Shown: positions 8,538 through 17,077, counted from the stretch's first letter. The stretch is 64,000 nucleotides of DNA from Berkiella sp964606325 (GCA_964606325.1 CAZSGE010000011.1:13267-77266), one strand, 5' to 3'. The notes: generated by a model not told the origin, from the letters alone. Made by a program: numbers and translations.

Positions 8538-9734
8538 ATGAATCAGTCAATGTCCAAAGGCACCATGTTATTCACCGTCATTATGATGGATATCTTAGCA
8601 GGCATGGAGTTTGATCTCTTCGTACCCAGCTTTCCTGAGCTACAAGATCACTTTGACTTATCGCCTTTTTGGGTTGAAGCATTACTATCAGTGAATTTTT
8701 TAGGATTTTGCTTGAGCTTATTCTTTGTCGGCGCACTTGCTGATCGCTATGGTCGAAAACCCATCATCTTGATTGGGCTTGCAACCTTCATCATGGGTAG
8801 CATCTTGTGTTTATGGGCACCATTATATCCTGTGATGCTTCTCGGACGGTTTCTGCAAGGTATTGGTATTGCCGCTCCCGCTATCTTGAGCTTTTTGATT
8901 ATTGCTGATGCCTATCCCCTGAAACAGCAGCAATTCTATATTGCCATGCTGAACGGCTTAAAAAATGCTTCCGTCGCGGTAGCGCCGGTTATTGGAAGCT
9001 ATATAACACTTTATTTTCATTGGCGTGGAAATTTCACGACGCTACTGATCATTGGGATGCTTACCTTATTGCTGACGTATATCTTTATTCCTAGCTATCA
9101 ATTGCCAGAACAAAAGCAAACGCTCTCCCTGCGAGGTTATGTACCTTTATTTCAATCTAAGCCCATGATGTTATTAATGCTAAATATTCTTTTCTTGTTT
9201 GCCCCCTATTGGATTTTTGTTGGCATGTCCCCCCTACTCTACATGGATGATTTAGGGGTTAGTCTCATGCATTTTGGATATTATCAAGGTGCCTTGGCTT
9301 TGGCATTTGCTTTAGGAAGCGTTTGTTATGGTTTAGTGATACATAAATTTAGTCAGAAAAAAATGTTATGGATTTCAAATTTTATTTTTCTGACCAGTTT
9401 TGCTTTAGTTGCTTATCTCGCATTTGTGAATAATGCTGAACCATTGGCGATAACACTTGCTATATTAGTGTTTGTTATTGGCCAGATTGTCCCTTCAACC
9501 ATTATTTATCCATTATGTTTAAACTATATGCCGCAAGCCAAAGGTCGAGTCTCTGGCCTTGTCGGGGGGGTGAGTTTAGTTCTTCAAGCTATAGGGCTGC
9601 AGCTGGCAGGTTTCTATTATGCGGGCTCATTTAGAAATGTCGGCATTATTATAGGTGTTTCGATTATAATGATTGTCATTACCTTGTGGATGGTATTGAA
9701 TAATAAAACGCTAATGGCTTTAACTGAAGAATGA
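8538..9734 (+). CDS. MFS drug transporter, Bcr/CflA-like
   Basis: The protein is a 398-residue inner-membrane major facilitator with about 12 hydrophobic segments. Motif A between TM2 and TM3 reads GALADRYGRKP, and motif C-like text around GLKNASVAVAPVIGSYI marks TM5 of the drug:H+ antiporter (DHA1) group. The N-terminus (FDLFVPSFPELQDHF) resembles the Bcr/CflA subfamily, which exports antibiotics such as bicyclomycin or chloramphenicol in other bacteria. The actual substrate is unknown. The start ATG at 8538 is weakly preceded by AAAG; an internal ATG three codons later is possible. It is divergent from the amine oxidase gene. Confidence 0.88.
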   Translation: MNQSMSKGTMLFTVIMMDILAGMEFDLFVPSFPELQDHFDLSPFWVEALLSVNFLGFCLSLFFVGALADRYGRKPIILIGLATFIMGSILCLWAPLYPVMLLGRFLQGIGIAAPAILSFLIIADAYPLKQQQFYIAMLNGLKNASVAVAPVIGSYITLYFHWRGNFTTLLIIGMLTLLLTYIFIPSYQLPEQKQTLSLRGYVPLFQSKPMMLLMLNILFLFAPYWIFVGMSPLLYMDDLGVSLMHFGYYQGALALAFALGSVCYGLVIHKFSQKKMLWISNFIFLTSFALVAYLAFVNNAEPLAITLAILVFVIGQIVPSTIIYPLCLNYMPQAKGRVSGLVGGVSLVLQAIGLQLAGFYYAGSFRNVGIIIGVSIIMIVITLWMVLNNKTLMALTEE

Positions 9735-9779
9735 AAAAATCAAAGCTGCGCTTTAATTATTCATATTCCAGGAATAGCA

Positions 9780-10841
9780 ATGAGCCAAACTAACAGCTTC
9801 AATATTCGAAAGACGCATTATCATAGCATCTCATCGATATTATCCTCATTAGACGATGAAGCAATCTCAGTTCTCCTCACTAAAGCAAAATCTTTGCATG
9901 TAGGAATAGGCGGCACTTCAGCTGTCATATCGATAGATCAAACGCCAGTATTTATCAAAAAAATACCACTCACACATCTTGAGTTGCTGCCACAAAATTT
10001 GATGTCTACGGCAAATATCTTTAAGCTTCCAAGCTATTATCAATATGGCGTCGGATCAACAGGGTTTGGTGCTTGGCGAGAACTTGCCGCTCATCAAATG
10101 ACCACCCAATGGGTGTTAGATGATCAATGCGAACATTTCCCCTTGCTCTATCATTGGCGAATTTTGCACAATGACGCCCAAGATGCGAACATAAAATTTT
10201 GGCAAGACATTGAGAGCTACAGTCACTATTGGGAAAATTCACGCGAAGTTCGCGAACGTGTTGAAGCGCTCAATTTCTCAACGACTCACATTGCTTTATT
10301 TTTAGAATATGTGCCGCAAAACTTATACACTTGGCTAAAGGAACAATTGGACAACAACGATGAGCAAGTCGAAAAAGCGATTAGGTTCATCGATGATAAT
10401 TTAACCCAAACCAATACATTTATGAAAAACCATGGGTTCATCCATTTTGACGCCCATTTTGAAAATATTCTCACCGATGGCACACGTTTGTATCTCAGTG
10501 ATTTTGGCCTAGCGCTATCTTGTGAGTTTAATTTAAGCAGCAAAGAACGAGCGTTTTTCAATCATCATCAACAATATGATGATGCATGCCTTGCAGTGAA
10601 TTTGCTCCACAGTATTATCTCTGGGCTTTATGGCAAAACGCTCTGGGAAAGCAAACTACAAGATTTCATTGAAGATAACGAACAAGATCTCCTTCAGCCT
10701 TTTATCAAATCTACTATTAAAAAATATGCCCCCCTAGCACAAGTGATGGATACATTTTTCCAAAATCTGCAAAAGCAAAGCAAACTTACTCCCTTTCCAG
10801 AATCAACAGTGAAAAAATTATTAGCTCAAATAAATACTTAA
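9780..10841 (+). CDS. Protein kinase-fold protein (possible Ser/Thr or small-molecule kinase)
   Basis: The 353-residue protein has the kinase-fold signatures in order. A glycine-rich loop GIGGTSA at residues 43-49 is followed by VFIKKI with the ATP-binding lysine at 60 or 61, and a helix C-like WREL at about 99-102. The catalytic loop HFDAHFEN has D224 and N229, and the metal-binding DFG is at 241-243. The HxDxHxxN loop is closer to aminoglycoside/choline kinases than to classical HRD protein kinases. There is no signal peptide or membrane segment. The start ATG has AGGAA upstream. In intracellular gammaproteobacteria such proteins are sometimes secreted effectors; nothing in this sequence proves that. 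Confidence 0.68.
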   Translation: MSQTNSFNIRKTHYHSISSILSSLDDEAISVLLTKAKSLHVGIGGTSAVISIDQTPVFIKKIPLTHLELLPQNLMSTANIFKLPSYYQYGVGSTGFGAWRELAAHQMTTQWVLDDQCEHFPLLYHWRILHNDAQDANIKFWQDIESYSHYWENSREVRERVEALNFSTTHIALFLEYVPQNLYTWLKEQLDNNDEQVEKAIRFIDDNLTQTNTFMKNHGFIHFDAHFENILTDGTRLYLSDFGLALSCEFNLSSKERAFFNHHQQYDDACLAVNLLHSIISGLYGKTLWESKLQDFIEDNEQDLLQPFIKSTIKKYAPLAQVMDTFFQNLQKQSKLTPFPESTVKKLLAQINT

Positions 10842-10897
10842 GTCGCGAAATGCGATATAATTAGCACAATATTTATCTTTCCAAATAAGAAACTTAT

Positions 10898-11242
10898 ATG
10901 AGCGGCACCATACTCCCACCTTGCCCAAAGTGTAAATCCGCATTCACCTATGAAGATAGAGATCAATTCGTGTGCCCTGAATGTGGACACGAATGGGCGC
11001 CCGCTAACGCTTCTGAAGAAACAGAGAATTTCATCGTAAGAGATGCCAACGGAAATCAGTTATTTGATGGCGATCAAGTCACCTTAATAAAAGATTTAAA
11101 AGTGAAAGGCTCATCTTCAGTAGCTAAAATGGGCACCAAAGTCAAAATCAACCGTCTTGTTGATGGCGATCATAATATTGACTGCAAAATTGAAGGCATT
11201 GGCCCCATGATGTTGAAATCTGAGTTTGTGAAGAAGGCATAA
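10898..11242 (+). CDS. yjdM: PhnA/YjdM family zinc-ribbon protein
   Basis: The 114-residue protein has an N-terminal zinc ribbon (C9-x2-C12 and C26-x2-C29, ending ECGHEW) and the conserved C-terminal domain with RDANGNQLFDGD, VTLIKDLKVKG and IEGIGPMMLKSEFVKK. It is a full-length member of the family once called PhnA (alkylphosphonate uptake), now regarded as of unknown function. It stands alone on the plus strand and is followed about 75 bases later by a hairpin terminator. Confidence 0.93.
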   Translation: MSGTILPPCPKCKSAFTYEDRDQFVCPECGHEWAPANASEETENFIVRDANGNQLFDGDQVTLIKDLKVKGSSSVAKMGTKVKINRLVDGDHNIDCKIEGIGPMMLKSEFVKKA

Positions 11243-11260
11243 ATATAATTCATAAATCCG

Positions 11261-11424
11261 TGTATCAGCATCAAAACAATATTTATTACTGCTCAGAATG
11301 TTTAGGTATGACATTTACCTCTTAAATCTAACTTAAGAGGTTTTGCCATATGCAATATGATCCGATAGAGATTAATGTCAATGGTTATTGCAGCTCACTG
11401 AAAATTACAGAACATTGGCAGTGA
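11261..11424 (+). pseudogene. Decayed duplicate of the nagZ upstream region and 5' end
   Basis: Positions 11350-11388 match the first 39 bases of nagZ (12071-12109) at 34 of 39 positions and encode MQYDPIEINVNGY against MQYGPIVISVNGY. The frame then diverges and stops at TGA 11422-11424. The similarity extends upstream: a 15-base block starting TGTATCAGCATCAAA occurs at 11261 and at 11981, that is 89 and 90 bases before the two ATG codons. This indicates duplication of a segment covering promoter, leader and start, followed by loss of the rest. A terminator hairpin lies inside the leader copy. Confidence 0.7.
11318..11344 (+). terminator. Rho-independent terminator after the PhnA-like gene
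   Basis: The 8-bp perfect stem CCTCTTAA/TTAAGAGG with a 7-base loop is followed by TTTT. It lies 75 bases after the stop of the PhnA-like gene. Confidence 0.7.
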
Positions 11425-11440
11425 TGAGATTATGAAGCCT

Positions 11441-11794
11441 CTATCGAAAAATAAAATAAACCGCGCCTATCATGCACATACTTGCCCATAAAAAATTTAA
11501 AGTAATGGGTTGGCGCATGTAAAAAATAGCAAAAGGAATAAATATTGATAAAGTTAGCACTTCTTGCAAAATTTTAAGTTGTGATAAAGTTAAACCCGCA
11601 TCATTAAAACCGATTCGATTTGCCGGAACCTGAAAAACATATTCAAAAAATGCAATACCCCAACTTGCTAAAATCGCTATCCATAAAACTTTATTATTCA
11701 AATGTTTTAAGTGAGCATACCAAGCAAAGGTCATAAACACATTTGAGATACTCAACAGCAACAGCGTTTTAGCTAGATTCATATCAATATTCAT
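11441..11794 (-). CDS. DUF486 (DMT-like) small membrane protein
   Basis: The 117-residue protein has four hydrophobic segments and the DUF486 family signature: FMTFAWYAHLKH near the N-terminus, then SWGIAFFEYVFQVPANRIG and LKILQEVLTLSIFIPFA. This matches a compact transporter-like family of about 110-120 residues found widely in proteobacteria, with no firmly known function. It is expected in the inner membrane. The start ATG at 11794 lacks a clear ribosome-binding site; an ATG four codons later is possible. It is convergent with the nagZ-fragment region and stands alone. Confidence 0.9.
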   Translation of the reverse strand: MNIDMNLAKTLLLLSISNVFMTFAWYAHLKHLNNKVLWIAILASWGIAFFEYVFQVPANRIGFNDAGLTLSQLKILQEVLTLSIFIPFAIFYMRQPITLNFLWASMCMIGAVYFIFR

Positions 11795-12070
11795 TTAATA
11801 GAGGTTATAGAGCTTGATTATACTTTAGTCGAAAGTTAAGGTCAGCATCTTTAAGCGCGTTTTGAAATCTATCTGGTAGCCCAGAAATACATAATTTTAC
11901 GTCTCAAATCTATGTTTTTAGTATCAACTTACACTCGTGAATGCATAAATTTAAAATCTGTTGAATATCACTAGATAGGTTGTATCAGCATCAAATGCGA
12001 GTATTTAATTGACCTGGATGGTAAGGTATGTTATTAACTTATTCAGTAAAATTATAGAGAGAATCGCCTT

Positions 12071-13102
12071 ATGCAATATGGCCCGATAGTGATTAGCGTC
12101 AATGGTTATCAGTTGAATCAAGAAATTGAAGCATCGATATTGCAGCATCCCTTAATAGGTGGTGTCATTTTATTTTCGAATAATTACCAAGATGTCCCAC
12201 AATTAACCCAACTAATCACCGATATTAAAACTATCGCACAAAATGCCAATAAAGAAATCATGATCATGGTTGATCACGAAGGTGGCTATGTACAAAGATT
12301 CCGCTCAGGATTTACTGCTGCACCTGCAGCAAGTGTACTCGGCGATATTTATGACATAAATCCTGACACCGCATTAATCTATGCAAACCAATTAGGTGAA
12401 ACCGTTGGGCAAGAACTCAACAGCGTTGGTGTAGATATTATTTTAGGTCCTGTTGTCGATATAGATAGCGGAAACGCTGTTATTTCTGGACTTGATAGAG
12501 CCTATCATGCTGATCCTGAAGTTGTTACAAAAATTGCTAATGCTTATATTGACGGGCTCCAAATGAGCGGCATTCATCCCACTTTAAAACATTTCCCAGG
12601 TCATGGCGCAGACATTGGCGATTCCCATGTCACCCTGCCCGTAGATAATCGTAGTTGGGAAGAGTTGAAGACTGTTGACTTAGTACCGTTTAAAAACATA
12701 ATTGAAGATAATCCCATGATTGCTGTTATGCCTGCTCATGTTATCTATAACGATGTCGACCCAATCAACACGGCTGGCACCTCAAAAATTTGGCTACAAG
12801 ATATTTTGCGCGACGAATTAAATTTTGAGGGTGTCATTATCAGTGACTGTCTTTCGATGACAGGCGCAGGAAATCAAAGCAATGTCGATAAAATCTTGCA
12901 GGCGCTTGAATATGGCGATCTTGCTCTTTTGAGCCATCAAACACCGGACGAATATCTCAATATATTAGACACTTTAGCTCAACAACAATTTGAATGGTCA
13001 ACGCAAAGCCAACAACGTGTACAGCTATGGCTTTCTTCATCACAAGAGATTGCTTGTGTGCAGGCAATACCTGAGGTTATTGTCGAGCCCATCGTGTTAT
13101 AA
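12071..13102 (+). CDS. nagZ: Beta-N-acetylhexosaminidase NagZ (glycoside hydrolase family 3)
   Basis: NagZ removes N-acetylglucosamine from muropeptides during cytoplasmic peptidoglycan recycling. The 343-residue protein has the hallmark KHFPGHG at 173-179 followed by the DSH triad (D184, S185, H186) that supplies the acid/base histidine. The nucleophile is D259 in VIISDCLSMTGA. Sugar-binding motifs VDHEGGYVQR and LDRAY are also present. No signal peptide is visible, which agrees with cytoplasmic action. The C-terminal tail after about 320 is less conserved. The start ATG has AGAGAGAA upstream. A decayed copy of its own 5' region lies 720 bases upstream. Confidence 0.94.
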   Translation: MQYGPIVISVNGYQLNQEIEASILQHPLIGGVILFSNNYQDVPQLTQLITDIKTIAQNANKEIMIMVDHEGGYVQRFRSGFTAAPAASVLGDIYDINPDTALIYANQLGETVGQELNSVGVDIILGPVVDIDSGNAVISGLDRAYHADPEVVTKIANAYIDGLQMSGIHPTLKHFPGHGADIGDSHVTLPVDNRSWEELKTVDLVPFKNIIEDNPMIAVMPAHVIYNDVDPINTAGTSKIWLQDILRDELNFEGVIISDCLSMTGAGNQSNVDKILQALEYGDLALLSHQTPDEYLNILDTLAQQQFEWSTQSQQRVQLWLSSSQEIACVQAIPEVIVEPIVL

Positions 13103-13203
13103 TTATCCAATAACGCATTGCTAACGTAGCAGAGTGCACCTGCAAAAGCCGTTGAATTTGGTCATCTTTAGCCACAGCGTGGTGTTGTTAAAACCTACGA
13201 AAT

Positions 13204-13608
13204 TCATTTTTTGCTTTGCATATCCACATCTGAATATTCCCCCTTTATCAGTCTTACTTGGCCATGAATTTTCAGTATTTGTTTACCTTGAAAAAGAAAA
13301 TAACTGATAATTTCTGCCTCAATATCTGCTCCTTGAGCGCTTTTCCCTTTTGCATAATATACGGCGAATAGTTCTTGTGCGTTTTCAAGATAGTGCTTGT
13401 ACTCAATATGCTCTACAACCATACCTTTCTTTTGTTCAATCACATGATTAATATATTCATAACGAGACATGATAACGCCATTGATACACTGTTCGTAATC
13501 AGGATGAAAATACTCTTCGATTACTGATTTAACATCTTTCTTTGGATCGTAAACGAGACTCCAAATGTTTTTAAGTCTATCTATATTGCTCATAAGCTCT
13601 TTATCCAT
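13204..13608 (-). CDS. NTF2-like / SnoaL-type domain protein
   Basis: The 134-residue protein looks like a cone-shaped NTF2-like fold. An N-terminal helix pair (LKNIWSLVYDPKKDVKSVIEEYFHP) contains YFHPDYEQCING, and a strand-rich C-terminus contains VVEHIEYKHYLEN, FAVYYAKGKS, AEIISYFLFQGKQILKIHG. Such proteins are polyketide cyclase-like enzymes or ligand-binding proteins; no catalytic residues can be assigned. It lies just downstream of the GNAT gene on the same strand (37-base gap), so they may be co-transcribed. Confidence 0.6.
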   Translation of the reverse strand: MDKELMSNIDRLKNIWSLVYDPKKDVKSVIEEYFHPDYEQCINGVIMSRYEYINHVIEQKKGMVVEHIEYKHYLENAQELFAVYYAKGKSAQGADIEAEIISYFLFQGKQILKIHGQVRLIKGEYSDVDMQSKK

Positions 13609-13645
13609 AATTAGTGCGAAATCAGCAAAGTTAACAATATTATTT

Positions 13646-14110
13646 TCATAAAGCTACTTCCATAACAGTAACAGGTTGTCCTTTGAATTTATCTATGCCA
13701 ATTGTATTCCAACCAAGCTTGCTGTAATAAGCAAACAGTGTGGGTTCAAAAGTAAAGAGATAGAGATTGCTAAAACCTAATTCTTTGGCTTTATTTTTTG
13801 CAGCATCTATTAACATTTTTCCAATCCCCTGCTTTTGATAAGCTAAGTCTACTACCAAATCTCCCAACCAAGGTGCCAAATCAGGGCGTATACCGCCCTT
13901 AAATTGCAATGAACAAGTGCCAACAGGCAAATCATTATGTAATGCAACATAAGCAAGAGGCATATCATCGTTCAGCTCTTCAAGATAACCTGATTCGATC
14001 TCTTGTATTCCTATTTCTGGAAACCATTTTTTTCCAAGCACTTCATGCCAAATTTCAGCAATTCTTGTAACACATTCTGGATGATTTTTAAGAAGAGTGA
14101 TGGTAATCAT
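13646..14110 (-). CDS. GNAT family N-acetyltransferase
   Basis: The 154-residue acetyltransferase has the acetyl-CoA motif A at LVVDLAYQKQGIGKMLIDAA (Q-x-x-G-x-G/A type) and the C-terminal LFAYYSKLGW motif B. The open frame extends to an ATG at 14179, which would add 23 basic residues. I chose the ATG at 14110 because MITITLLKNHPECV begins directly with the family's first strand. Substrate unknown. It sits upstream of the NTF2-like gene. Confidence 0.85.
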   Translation of the reverse strand: MITITLLKNHPECVTRIAEIWHEVLGKKWFPEIGIQEIESGYLEELNDDMPLAYVALHNDLPVGTCSLQFKGGIRPDLAPWLGDLVVDLAYQKQGIGKMLIDAAKNKAKELGFSNLYLFTFEPTLFAYYSKLGWNTIGIDKFKGQPVTVMEVAL

Positions 14111-14283
14111 GGACACTCGCAATTTTTGTTTATTATTGTAATGATTATGATAAGCTTTCTTTAATTTAGGATATCTCATTCACGAAATAAGATCTATGTT
14201 TATTGCCTAAATTTTAATTTGATGGGAGATGGCTTTGAACGAAGTTCAAAATACGCCTAAAAATCCGTTCTAGGGACTTCATT

Positions 14284-15159
14284 ATGCTCAATATTGAATA
14301 TCGGCCTTTTCACCTTGATAAAACAAATGAAGTGGTTGAATTTGTGACTTTGCATCCTTGGAAACCACTTTGGTCTAAGGACTACATTCATCAATTTATA
14401 GATCACCTTATTTCATCTTACGATCTTTGCTTTGACTTATTTATTGATCAGGAACGTATCGCTACTGCTGTTTTAATCGATAAAGTTCAAAATAAGGGAA
14501 ACAACGCTTGTTTAGAAATTTTGGGCTTAAATCAACATTATGACGTTATTCAAATCTATCAATCTTTAATTGACACGGCAAAAAGCAAACTACCTAAAAT
14601 GCATTCCGGCATTGAGATAACTATTCATGAATCGCGCAAAGAGGTTGTTAATTTATTGCACAATAATGGATTTGATATTTACTATGATCTTTATAATATG
14701 CATTGTAAACCAAAACCAAGTAAAACAGGTTTGATTGATAATATTTCACTACTTCAGGAAAAGGATTTTGCAGCCTGCTATAAAACGATTTGTTTAAGTT
14801 TCAAAGATAATCCGGAATTAGCTATACCTCTTTATGACGACTGGCTTGCTTCTCAAAAATCACAAAAAAAACAAACTTGGATATATAAAGAAGATAATCA
14901 AATTAACGGATTTCTAAATCTATTTGTTGATACTGAGAAACTGTTTGGCGATATTAATTATGTTGGTGTTGTACCCAATCAAAGAAAAAAGGGGATCGGC
15001 AAAAAACTACTGCAGTTTTCATTAAACTATTTTAGCCAACAAAGAATTAAAAATTGTCATCTTACGGTCGCTTCTAGAAATAAAAATGCTCTTAGCCTTT
15101 ATCATGAACTAGGCTTTGAGCTAAGCGAACATTTTACCGTGTTTCGTTTTCAAATTTAA
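14284..15159 (+). CDS. Tandem-domain GNAT acetyltransferase
   Basis: At 291 residues the protein is about twice the size of a single GNAT domain. The N-terminal half (1-140) is a degenerate GNAT-like domain without a recognisable CoA-binding loop. The C-terminal half has motif A in GVVPNQRKKGIGKKLLQFSL and the motif B-like end NALSLYHELGFELSEHFTVF. Tandem GNAT proteins of this type include mycothiol synthase-like enzymes, but the substrate here is unknown. It is the last gene before the first copy of the tRNA-Val-derived repeat. Confidence 0.82.
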   Translation: MLNIEYRPFHLDKTNEVVEFVTLHPWKPLWSKDYIHQFIDHLISSYDLCFDLFIDQERIATAVLIDKVQNKGNNACLEILGLNQHYDVIQIYQSLIDTAKSKLPKMHSGIEITIHESRKEVVNLLHNNGFDIYYDLYNMHCKPKPSKTGLIDNISLLQEKDFAACYKTICLSFKDNPELAIPLYDDWLASQKSQKKQTWIYKEDNQINGFLNLFVDTEKLFGDINYVGVVPNQRKKGIGKKLLQFSLNYFSQQRIKNCHLTVASRNKNALSLYHELGFELSEHFTVFRFQI

Positions 15160-15283
15160 TCATGCCCATCTTAACAAAGCTTGCCTTGGGGCAGTCCGTA
15201 GAATTGTGCAATTCTGTGGGAGTCCATCTACGCCAAGGCGCTTCGGCGGACACAAGGCTCTATGTCGATCGCTTTTGCGTGCA

Positions 15284-15315
15284 AACAAAGTCTAATGGTA
15301 GGCACGAGTGGGATC
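15284..15315. repeat. Outer copy of the tRNA-Val 3'-end repeat (putative att)
   Basis: The 20 bases 15296-15315 equal the tRNA-Val 3' end including CCA (TGGTAGGCACGAGTGGGATC). Together with the preceding 12 bases, this 32-base stretch occurs identically at 17066-17097. It marks the outer left edge of a tandem integration locus that is anchored at the tRNA gene at 40242. Confidence 0.75.
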
Positions 15316-15446
15316 TCTACCTAACAAATTTTTGCTTAAAAAACCTGAGAAAAATCAATCTTCTGCTTGAAGACCTGGAGAAAATTGTACCACTGGATGC
15401 CCCCTGTAAGAAGTGTAGGTACAAGGCTAATATTTAATGAGTGGTG

Positions 15447-15498
15447 TATACAACGTATACATCATGGTATATAGTTATCATATATACAACGTATACAT
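15447..15498 (+). promoter_or_regulatory. Two operator-like repeats upstream of the toxin-antitoxin pair
   Basis: The 16-base sequence TATACAACGTATACAT occurs exactly twice, at 15447-15462 and 15483-15498. Each copy contains GTATAC-like palindromic half-sites, and the second ends 10 bases before the antitoxin ATG. The spacing of 36 bases between starts (about 3.5 helical turns) fits cooperative binding by the ribbon-helix-helix antitoxin, the usual autoregulation of this family. Confidence 0.65.
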
Positions 15499-15508
15499 AG
15501 GTGATTTT

Positions 15509-15814
15509 ATGGAATCTGCACGCAAGATCCCCCAAAATAAAAAATCTGCTGAAAAAAAGGTCGTTAACTTGAAATATCCGGTTAAAAATCTCGCCCTTTT
15601 AGATAAGGCTGTCAAGTTGCGCCCTCATTCTGACCGCACTAGCTATATCATCGATGCCGTTACCCGGGCAGTTGAGAATGATCTTCTTGATAGGCAGGAC
15701 TTCTTTTTAAGCGATAAGGACTTTGATGCCTTTAAAAAAATGTTGGATGCTCCTCCAAAAGAAATACCAGCATTAAAAGCCTTGTTTAAAGAGAAAGCAC
15801 CGTGGGAGAAATAA
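15509..15814 (+). CDS. TacA-like (DUF1778) ribbon-helix-helix antitoxin
   Basis: The 101-residue DUF1778 protein has an N-terminal RHH DNA-binding segment (VVNLKYPVKNLALLDKA, then SDRTSYIIDAV) and a C-terminal toxin-neutralising tail (FFLSDKDFDAFKKMLDAPP), both typical of TacA-type antitoxins. I use the ATG at 15509, preceded by AGGTGA, and not the earlier start of the open frame, because the family begins here and the operator repeats lie upstream. The stop overlaps the toxin start by 13 bases, which supports translational coupling. It probably represses its own operon by binding the 15447-15498 repeats. Confidence 0.88.
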   Translation: MESARKIPQNKKSAEKKVVNLKYPVKNLALLDKAVKLRPHSDRTSYIIDAVTRAVENDLLDRQDFFLSDKDFDAFKKMLDAPPKEIPALKALFKEKAPWEK

Positions 15815-16302
15815 GTACAGAAATAAGCCCTCCTGAGCTAATTTCAGAAGAACATGCACTTAGTGACTTTGATTGTGGCAATGAAACCTTAAATAGTTGG
15901 CTTAAAACAAGAGCTTTAGACAACCAAAATAAATTCTCTACGACGCGGGTTGTGTGTGACGTTAATGCTGTTATTGCTTACTACACATTAGTATATGGCA
16001 GTGTCAATCGTGATGAAATGACAAGAAGTTTTAAACAAAATGCGCCAGAAAGAATACCTGTCATGATTCTTGGTAGACTTGCAGTTGATTTAAAATGGCA
16101 AGAAAAGCGAATAGGCAAACATCTTTTAAAGGAAGCTTTGATTAAAACAATGGAAGCATCCAGAATAGCAGCAGTACGTGGGCTTATTGTTCATGCTATT
16201 GATGACAAGGCAAAAGCCTATTATCAACATTACGGATTTTTGGAAAGTAAGATAGAACTAACACTTTTTCTACCATTAGAGAATATCAAACATCAACTTT
16301 GA
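15802..16302 (+). CDS. TacT-like GNAT toxin (aminoacyl-tRNA acetyltransferase)
   Basis: The 166-residue GNAT protein of the TacT family blocks translation in other bacteria by acetylating charged tRNAs. Family features are the N-terminal LISEEHALSDFDCGNETLNSWL, the core RIPVMILGRLAVDLKWQEKRIG with the CoA loop, and the C-terminal YYQHYGF with the conserved tyrosine. The start is GTG inside the end of the antitoxin gene, so expression depends on upstream translation. The pair sits between two copies of the tRNA-Val-derived repeat and is probably a stability module of the integration locus. Confidence 0.88.
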   Translation: MGEISTEISPPELISEEHALSDFDCGNETLNSWLKTRALDNQNKFSTTRVVCDVNAVIAYYTLVYGSVNRDEMTRSFKQNAPERIPVMILGRLAVDLKWQEKRIGKHLLKEALIKTMEASRIAAVRGLIVHAIDDKAKAYYQHYGFLESKIELTLFLPLENIKHQL

Positions 16303-16348
16303 TTTTTTGGCTAAAAGAGGCAATCGCCTTGAAATTCTCGGCAGTTAT

Positions 16349-16738
16349 CTAAGTCTTAAGTCTATTGCTGCGGCCCAGTTGAATATTATTTTCATCTTGA
16401 TGATAAATTTGGTATGACTTAATCACCTGCTTTCCAAACCAGTAAGCGCCAAGAAATGGTGCAGAATTAAGCAAACTTTCGGTGGCGCATCGACCGGTCA
16501 TATAACCCAAACATAAAGATCCGCCAATGGATAATGCGGCCTCAACCACCCCAACAGAATCTTCATCATGATTTCCTTTAACGACGTCATTCACAGCAGT
16601 TGCTGCAAAAGCCACACCTGGGATAGCAAGCGTCGTTGTCACTATTTCTACGCCTCTACGTCTTGTAATCAAAGTGAGGCAGGAACCAGCGACTGCTGAG
16701 AAAAAATATAAAATATCTTTCGTGCTGATTATGTTCAT
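16349..16738 (-). CDS. Small hydrophobic protein of unknown function
   Basis: I do not recognise this 129-residue protein. It has three to four hydrophobic stretches (ILYFFSAVAGSCLTLI, TTTLAIPGVAFAATAV, ALSIGGSLCLGYM, LNSAPFLGAYWFG) separated by short charged loops, so it is probably an inner-membrane protein. The start ATG at 16738 has GGAG ten bases upstream. It converges with the toxin gene inside the cassette between the two left copies of the att-like repeat, so it travels with the toxin-antitoxin module. Confidence 0.6.
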   Translation of the reverse strand: MNIISTKDILYFFSAVAGSCLTLITRRRGVEIVTTTLAIPGVAFAATAVNDVVKGNHDEDSVGVVEAALSIGGSLCLGYMTGRCATESLLNSAPFLGAYWFGKQVIKSYQIYHQDENNIQLGRSNRLKT

Positions 16739-16926
16739 TAGTGATACTCCGCTTTATCTTTGAGGATCTTTTCCAACCTATCTTAAAAGTTTCAATTCCA
16801 GAATTAAAACAACATTGTCAGCGAAATACAAACAATGGTCTTAGTAAGAAGAAAGAAACAAGCTAGTTGAATAATATAGTAATTTGTTAATGGGACAAGA
16901 GGGAGTGATTTGGGAGTCATCCTAGC

Positions 16927-17056
16927 TATGACGCTTCGGCGGACATAAGGGCTTTGTAACGCTCGCGATTTTGGACAGAGAAATTCCGGATGAGCCCGCC
17001 TTCGTTTCGCCTTTTGCGAACTTCGGCGCGGCATAAGACTTTGTAACGCTCGCGCA
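16927..17056. repeat. Two dispersed-repeat units next to the att copy
   Basis: Units at about 16927-16964 and 17018-17056 share CTTCGGCG, CATAAG and the 16-base CTTTGTAACGCTCGCG. A partial third unit with CGCTTCGGCGGACA lies at about 15239-15260, before the outer att copy. Two of the units thus directly precede the shared AACAAAGTCTAA that leads into the att-like repeat. Confidence 0.6.
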
Positions 17057-17077
17057 AAGCGAGCTAACAAAGTCTAA

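Noticed and set aside
15162..15437. 91-codon plus-strand open frame before the toxin-antitoxin genes
   Set aside because: Its first half runs through the dispersed repeat and att copy, so the frame is a by-product. The last 40 codons (KNLRKINLLLEDLEKIV, CKKCRYK) look protein-like and may be a relic of an older gene, but no start or family can be given.
16804..17070. 88-codon minus-strand open frame rich in Arg and Ser
   Set aside because: It is built from the two repeat units at 16927-17056 and has no ribosome-binding site or family pattern.
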